Positions 58,140 to 64,000 of a DNA stretch of 64,000 nucleotides are shown piece by piece. The translations under genes were made by a program, and so were the position numbers. The first letter of the stretch is position 1; each line of letters opens with the position of its first letter. This DNA is from Pictodentalium vernedei (lineage: Eukaryota; Mollusca; Scaphopoda; Dentaliida; Dentaliidae). The DNA lies in NCBI GenBank assembly GCA_031216915.1, contig CM062297.1, forward strand, positions 542,894,971 through 542,958,970, written 5' to 3'. Under the pieces are notes generated by a model. The model saw only the letters and a list, made by a program, of their open reading frames with translations. It searched no databases and was not told the origin of the DNA.

Positions 58140-60620
58140 CTGATTATATTTGTTTCAGAGAAGAGAAATTCTGACAAGTCGGTAAATGAAAGTGTCAATG
58201 ACGCTGTAGCTTAACCTGTGTGTTGTGTTTGATGAAAAGGATAATGTTCAATGTTTATGAAAGGATTATGAAATAAGACAAGAATTGTGATAATTGGGAA
58301 TATGTTCATTTCTGTTCCCTGTATGCTATGTTTTTGATAAAAATAATATGAGGTGTACACTGTACTAAAGAGCTGAGGGGTGGGTTAATATGACCTCACA
58401 GTTAACGTATATCAACGAAAGTTACCAAGTTACAGTGAAATTATTCCAAAACGAGTCATCCTATCAAGTTACATTGAAATCCCTTCATAAATATGGCCTG
58501 TAGACTGTGCTAAAGGTTTTGGGGCTTCGGGCCCCTGTAGCCGTCAGTTTCCCAATTGCGTCCAAAAGGGACGTTCTCATCTAGACATTATATGAAGTCA
58601 ACCTACCAAGTTAGAATGAAATCCCGTCATAAATATGACCTGTAGACTGTGCTCAAGATTTTTGGGCTTTGGGCTCGGGCTGACATCATGGTTGAATGAT
58701 CGCAACTAAAAGGGGACATTCTCATCTGGAGTGATCCTACAAAGTTACAATGAAATCCCTTCATAAATATGACATGTAGACTGTGCTCAAGGTTTTCGGG
58801 TTTCAGGCCCCTGAAGCCGTCACAGTTGACCAATAACGACCAAAAGGGGATGTCATCATCTAGGCATTATATGGAGTCAAACTAACAGGTTACAATGAAA
58901 TCCTTCCATAAATATGACCTATAGACTATGCTAAAGGTTTTGGGGTTTTGGGCTCGGACAGCCATCAAGGCTGAATGATCGCGACCAAAAGGGGACGTTC
59001 TCTTCTAGACATTATTTGGAGTCATCCTACCAAGGTACAATGAAATCCCTTCATAAATATCTACTGCAGACTGTGCTAAAGGTTTTCGGGCTTCAGGCCC
59101 CTGTAGCCGTCACAGTTGCCTAATGGTGTCCAAAAGGGGCTGTTCTCATCTAGACATTATATGAAATCAACCTACCAAGTTACAATGAGATCCCTTCATA
59201 AATATGAACTGCAGACTGTGCTAAAGGTTTTCGGGCTTTGGGCCCAGGCAGCCATCGTGGATGAATGATCGCAATCAAAAGGGGACATTCTCATCTGGGC
59301 ATCATCTGGAGTGATCCTACAAAGTTACAATGAAATCCCTTCATAAATATAACCTGTAGACTGTGCTCAAGATTTTTGGGCTTCGGGCACCTGTAGCCAT
59401 CACAGTTCACCAATCACGACCAAAAGGGGATGTCATCTAGGCATTATATGGTGTCAACCTAACAAAGGATTATGAAATATGACAAGAATTGTGATAATTG
59501 GGAATATGTTAATTTGTTCCTTGTATGCTATGTTTTCAATAAAAATAATATGAGGTGTAGACTGTACTAAAGAACTGAGTTAATGTGGCTCTCACAGTTA
59601 TTGCATGTGGCCCTCACAGTTAATGTATGTCAATGAAAGTTACAGTGAAATTATTCCAAAACGAGTCATCCTATCAAATTACAATGAAATCCCTTCATAA
59701 ATATGATCTGTAGACTGTGCTAAAGGTGTTCGGGCTTTGGGCCTGTGTAGCGATCACAGTGGATCGATCGCAACCAAAAGGGGACGTCCTCATCTGGACA
59801 TCATACAGAATCATCCTATCAAGTTACAATGAAATCCCTCCATATAAAATATGACCTGTAGATTGTGCTGAAAGTTTTTGGGTTTCAGGCTTGGGCAGCC
59901 ATCACGGTTGACAGATCATGACCATAAGGGGACATGCTCATCCAGATATTATACAGAGTCATCATACCAAGTTACCATAAAATCCCTTCATAAATACGAC
60001 CTATGGACTGTGCTAAAGGTTTTCGGGCTCGGGCAGCCATCATGGTTGACTGATCGCAACCAAAAGGGGACATACTCATCTAGACATTATACTGAGTCAT
60101 CCTACCAAGTTACAATGTAATCCCTTCATAAATGCGACCTGTAGTCTGTGCTAAAGGTTTTCAGGTTTTGGGCTTGGGCAGCCATCATGGCTGAATGATC
60201 GGGACAAAAAGGAGACATTCTCATCTAGACATTATCTGGAGTCATCCTACCATGTTATGATGAAATCCCTTCATAAATATGACCTGTAGACTGTGCTAAA
60301 GGTTTTCAGGCTTCAGGACCCTGCAGCCGTCACAGTTTACCAATTGCGACAAAAAGGGGACGTTCTCATCTAGACATTATATGGAATCATCTGACCAAGT
60401 TACAATGAAATCCCTCCATAAATACAACCTGGAGACTGTGCTATAGGTTTTGGGCTCAGGCAGTTGTCATGGTTGACAGATCGTGACCAAATGGGGAAGT
60501 TCTCATCTAGACATCATACTTTGTCATCGTACCAAGTTACAATGAAATCTCTCCATATTAAATATTATCTGTAGACTGTGCTAAAAGTTTTTGGGTTTCG
60601 GGATTTCGGATTTACACCCC
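58140..60620 (+). repeat. Repeat family W array, about 14 units
   Basis: Units of about 145 bp carry 'acattctcatctagacatta', 'accaagttacaatgaaatcc', 'cttcataaatatgacctgta' and 'gactgtgctaaaggttttcg'. The leader at 58140-58430 is partly repeated at 59465-59660. No conserved ORF. Confidence 0.8.
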
Positions 60621-60880
60621 ATCCCCACATTTTATCTGACCCCCACCCCCCTCCTTCCCATACATGACAGTAATGAATAATGGAATACTACCGATACTGA
60701 ATCGTACTGCAGTGTTTCACAGAAAAAATACGGATACCGATACTGAACTCAAATTTTCAATACCACCCATCTTTGTTTATATGGGAACAATTGTCACCCA
60801 CCCACCAAGATGACAGCTGGAGAGACACTTTCCTGAATATGACCAATGTTCCAGCAATCCTGTTTTATAGATATAAGTGC

Positions 60881-61057
60881 TTAACTGGTTGAGGGTTAGA
60901 TTATTTTTGGTGGTGTGAAATTTTATTTAAAATTTGTTTATTACAAATGATTGGAGAGTGCCCAAAGGAAACAGGAGAGAGGAAAATGTTGAATTTTTCT
61001 CCGATACCCTCATTTTTTGAAAGCCCTGATAGTGGCTTTTAGCACTCAACAAGTTAA
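60881..61057. mobile_element. TTAA-flanked MITE (M3)
   Basis: TTAACTGGTTGAGGGTTAGA at the left, TTTTAGCACTCAACAAGTTAA at the right (one mismatch in the end). A shorter relative of M1. Confidence 0.65.
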
Positions 61058-61198
61058 GCTTAATATTATTTGCCAGTGGTATACTGATTGTTATTGAATA
61101 TTGATGATGCAGACAACTGGTTGACAGCCGTTTCAAGTGATAACTTGGTAACCAGTTGTGAGAACTGGTTATCCAACTAATCATTTCAGGATTAATTT

Positions 61199-61325
61199 AC
61201 TGGCAAGTACAGTTTGGGAAGAAATGTCACTTTCAGCAACAAAAATAATATTCCATTAAGCTATCAAAACTACTGGAATGAAATGAAACTGATGTCAAAT
61301 TAACTGCATGTCAAATGGTGTTGAA
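61199..61325. repeat. Segment shared with the intron upstream of the ZnF exons
   Basis: 'aatgtcactttcagcaacaa', 'gctatcaaaactactggaat' and 'catgtcaaatggtgttgaa' align with 46504-46605. No zinc-finger exon is found beside it. Either a dispersed repeat or part of an old duplication. Confidence 0.45.
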
Positions 61326-61569
61326 CACCAGACAGATTATAAAATGTATGGCAGAGTTCAACATTTTATCAAATATTCTGTAACTGAGCTATCAACGGCA
61401 GAAAAGGTCTAGTCATTTTTCACTACCTTTAGAACATGTTATGCTCTGTCCTGTTGGCTTTGCAATGATTTCTAATATTGGGACCCAAGACTTGACCAGA
61501 AACAACTTCCAGTAAACAATGAACCTAACAAGTAAGTTAACACAAAGGATGTAGGATGAGTCACCTGTT

Positions 61570-63060
61570 TTGAAGTAGAACTAGAGCAAAGTCGAGGGTG
61601 GCATATACCCCCACCTGCAATACCATGGATAGCATTACAGAAATAAAACATTTATTACTGGATGATGCGGAAGGATGACAGATGACAGACCTGTGACAGA
61701 TTACAGACCATTGGGGCATTATCATAAGAACTATAAGGTGCCATCGTAGGGTGACAGAAAAAAGGTACCCCCACCTCTTTACCAAATGTGAGAGTGACTC
61801 GATTTGATAAATCTGAAAAAAATATTTTTCTGCAAAATATTTATATGTTGCGCATCTGCAAGACCTGTGTAACCGTAACTTAAAGTTTCAAATCTCTACA
61901 TTAAAAATTGTGGGAGGAGTTAATTACACGACCATGGATAGCATTATGCCATCAAAAGCATGACATGTGCCAGCAGCAATCTGTACTAATATAAACAAGC
62001 ATGGCAAAAATTATTTCAATCCAACGTACGATGACAGAGCTAGAGCAGCAAATATGTTGGACAAACACATTTTGCAATCATCCCCTAAGTTAAACAAGGG
62101 CAAATAACACTGTAAATGCTCATGCGAAGATATTAATTCTACTGTTGGATCCATCCCCCCATGCTGAGGAACAAGCATGGTAAAAATTATTTGAATTCAA
62201 CGTATAATGACAGAGCTAGAGTAGCAAATATGTTGGACGGACACATTTTTCAATAATAATCCCCTAAGTTAAACAAGGGAAAATAACTCTGTAAATGTTT
62301 ATGCGAAGATGTTAATTCTGCTGTAGGATCCGTTCCCCCATGTTGCCGGACAAGCATGGCAAATATTATTTGAATCAGACAAATAATGACCATGCTAGAG
62401 CAGCAAATATGTTGGACGGACACATTTGCGTTACGCATGAATGTACGAGGCAAAAATTATTTGAATCCGACAAATAATGACTGTGCTAGAGCAGCAAATA
62501 TGTTGGACGGACACATTTGTGTTACACACTAAAGTACGCAGATCACCACTAGATACCCCCTCCGACCATGTCGGGGGGATAACAAGTTATTCATGACTGA
62601 ATTCTAGGATGGACAAAATCAAAGTCCATAAAAGGCAATAACTTCTACAATAATACAGTGCATAACATCTGCTTTGTACTGTGGGTAGACATCAATAGGA
62701 TACACTTGCACACCAAATATAAAGTCATTCCACTGAGTACTCTACAAGTTATTCATGAATTAATTTCAAGGCAGACAAATTCTAAGTCCATAAAGACAAT
62801 GACACTGGCAATAAAATCTTGCACAACACCTGCATTTCTCTATGGGTATACATCAGTAGGATACACTTGCATACCAAACATCAAGTCACTCAACCAAGTA
62901 CTTTACAAGTTATTCATGATTGAATTTTGGGACAGACAGATGGATGGACAGACAGATGGACTGATGGATGGATGGCAAGATGGATGGACAGTTGGACAAG
63001 GTGAATCCTATATACCCCCGCTTGGGCATCTGAAGTCAGAATTAGACCTTTATGAATTGA
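61570..63060 (+). repeat. Tandem-repeat region of two further families
   Basis: 61935-62570 holds three to four ~190-bp units ('caagcatggcaaaaattatt', 'agagcagcaaatatgttgga'). 62580-63050 holds two to three ~175-bp units ('acaagttattcatgactgaa', 'aggatacacttgcacaccaa') and a GGAT-rich microsatellite (62930-63000). No coding frame. Confidence 0.65.
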
Positions 63061-63088
63061 AGCAAATATGATTAATAAATTTTATGCA

Positions 63089-63284
63089 TTAACTGGTAGA
63101 GTGCTAAATTATTTTTGGTCCTTAAAATTTCTTTGTCTTGTTCCAATTTATGGGAGAGTACCAGCAGGCACTCTCCCATAAATTGTAACATGGCAAGTCC
63201 TAACAGATAAAAAAATATTTAAATTGAAGTGGTGGCACTTCAGAATAAAGCCCAAATATGGGCTTTCAGCACTCTACCAGTTAA
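63089..63284. mobile_element. TTAA-flanked MITE (M4)
   Basis: TTAACTGGTAGAGTGCT at the left and AGCACTCTACCAGTTAA at the right, perfect inverted termini. Foldback CAATTTATGGGAGAGT ... ACTCTCCCATAAATTG inside. Confidence 0.8.
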
Positions 63285-63356
63285 AATAATGGCATCATAC
63301 CTATGGTTCACAAAATTAAAGAAAGAATCTTTTTTGAATTCCTCTAAAGGTTATGA

Positions 63357-63412
63357 AAACAGTAGTGATGAGCCACTTGTGCCAAAGAGAAACAGACCAA
63401 TTATGGATTTCT
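63357..63412 (+). CDS. Possible last exon of a plus-strand gene
   Basis: After a pyrimidine-containing CTTTTTTGAATTCCTCTAAAG the sequence reads (G)YENSSDEPLVPKRNRPIMDF and stops with TGA at 63410-63412. The composition is that of a real C-terminus rather than of the surrounding repeats. An AATAAA lies at 63637-63642. No family is recognised and no upstream exon was found. It may be chance. Confidence 0.25.
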
Positions 63413-63766
63413 GAAATTCACCATTGGCCAATTCTGATACTGATTTCAATTGTTGATACATAGGTTGTCAAATATAGGCGATTCAATTTTCATCAGTTAC
63501 TGCACTTCTTATTTTTGCCCCTTTGTCAATCACCCTTCAAGTAATGTATATGTCTGTGTGTATATTGTACTACTGGATAAGTCACATCACATCTCTGATT
63601 TATATCAGAAATTACTTTCTTTTTAAACTTGTGTAATAAAAATTCTGAACAAAGAGAAGTTCAGAGTTTTGCTTTGATGATCTTCAGAGGAATCAGGTCA
63701 CTTTGCGCAAGTTAAATTTCAGTTTCTTTAAAATGAAACAATATGATAAAATAAATGAAACAAGAG

Positions 63767-63792
63767 GGTGGGGGGGGGGGGGGGGAGGGGGG
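63767..63792. repeat. Poly-G tract
   Basis: A G run of about 16-18, interrupted once by A and followed by GGGGGG. One of several long G or C homopolymers in the window. Confidence 0.85.
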
Positions 63793-63940
63793 TCCATCCT
63801 CATTAGCTCACCAATGCATGGCATGCAATAATCCTAGGCTTATTACAAATCTGCAAAAAATGTCTGATCATGTATATGTATAGCAAACCAGGTCAGAAAT
63901 TTTCTGAGTCCACACTTACAAAAAAGTCAACATTGCATTA

Positions 63941-64000
63941 AACAAGAGGCCCCAAGGGGCCCGAGGGCAACCCAGAGAATTGATTTCAACAAGTTGCATC
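63941..64000 (+). mobile_element. AACAAGAGGCCC-type element (E3), cut by window end
   Basis: Starts AACAAGAGGCCCCAAGGGGC with the same GGCCC/GGGCC foldback as E1 and E2. Confidence 0.7.

Noticed and set aside
58430-60620. Evenly spaced repeats resembling a CRISPR array
   Set aside because: Unit length is ~145 bp with divergence across the whole unit and no unique spacers; eukaryotic tandem repeat.

Overview
This is a stretch of animal (metazoan) nuclear DNA, most likely from a mollusc and probably a bivalve. Dispersed elements beginning with an AACAAGAGGCCC-type sequence, SINEs with an 'aggaagccggagtaccc' body and DIRS/Tc1 transposons point that way; the taxon is an inference. Coding density is very low, introns are present, and well over half of the window is recognisable repeat.

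Left part (1-26262): three DIRS-type (tyrosine-recombinase) retrotransposon copies lie in a row, all read on the minus strand. DIRS-0 (1-5493) runs off the left edge. DIRS-A (5494-12387) is heavily decayed. DIRS-B (19736-25842) is the best copy and still has an open tyrosine recombinase frame. A and B keep both inverted terminal repeats and the internal complementary region that spells out the circular end-to-end junction, which is the DIRS hallmark. Between A and B lie a SINE cluster (12861-14345) and non-coding tandem-repeat elements (14346-19612). A relic DIRS 5' end follows B (25843-26262).

Middle (26263-46455): a broken Tc1-like transposon (26389-29882) sits in an older repeat and has itself been invaded by a 1.9-kb non-coding element. 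Then comes the only host gene I can assemble: the C-terminal half of a LUC7L3 orthologue (U1 snRNP-associated splicing factor), minus strand. Its exons are at 46282-46455, 46062-46232, 40765-40994, 33559-33818 and a probable last exon at 30947-31011. Intron phases agree across every junction. The first two exons are tandem duplicates: each encodes a complete version of the second LUC7 zinc finger, both have phase-0 ends, and they are separated by only 49 nt. They look like mutually exclusive alternative exons, which is the most interesting signal in the window. The introns hold SINEs (one 5S-rRNA-headed, others tRNA-headed), TTAA-flanked MITEs, a ~150-bp tandem array and other repeats.

Right part (46456-64000): nearly all non-coding repeat. 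A ~4.1-kb unit is present twice in tandem (about 47990-56230) and ends in a 261-bp satellite-like array (to ~57010). It is followed by ~150-bp tandem families (57090-60620), TTAA MITEs and other tandem repeats. The 5' exons of LUC7L3 were not found and probably lie beyond 64000 or were missed. A possible last exon of a plus-strand gene at 63357-63412 is weakly supported.
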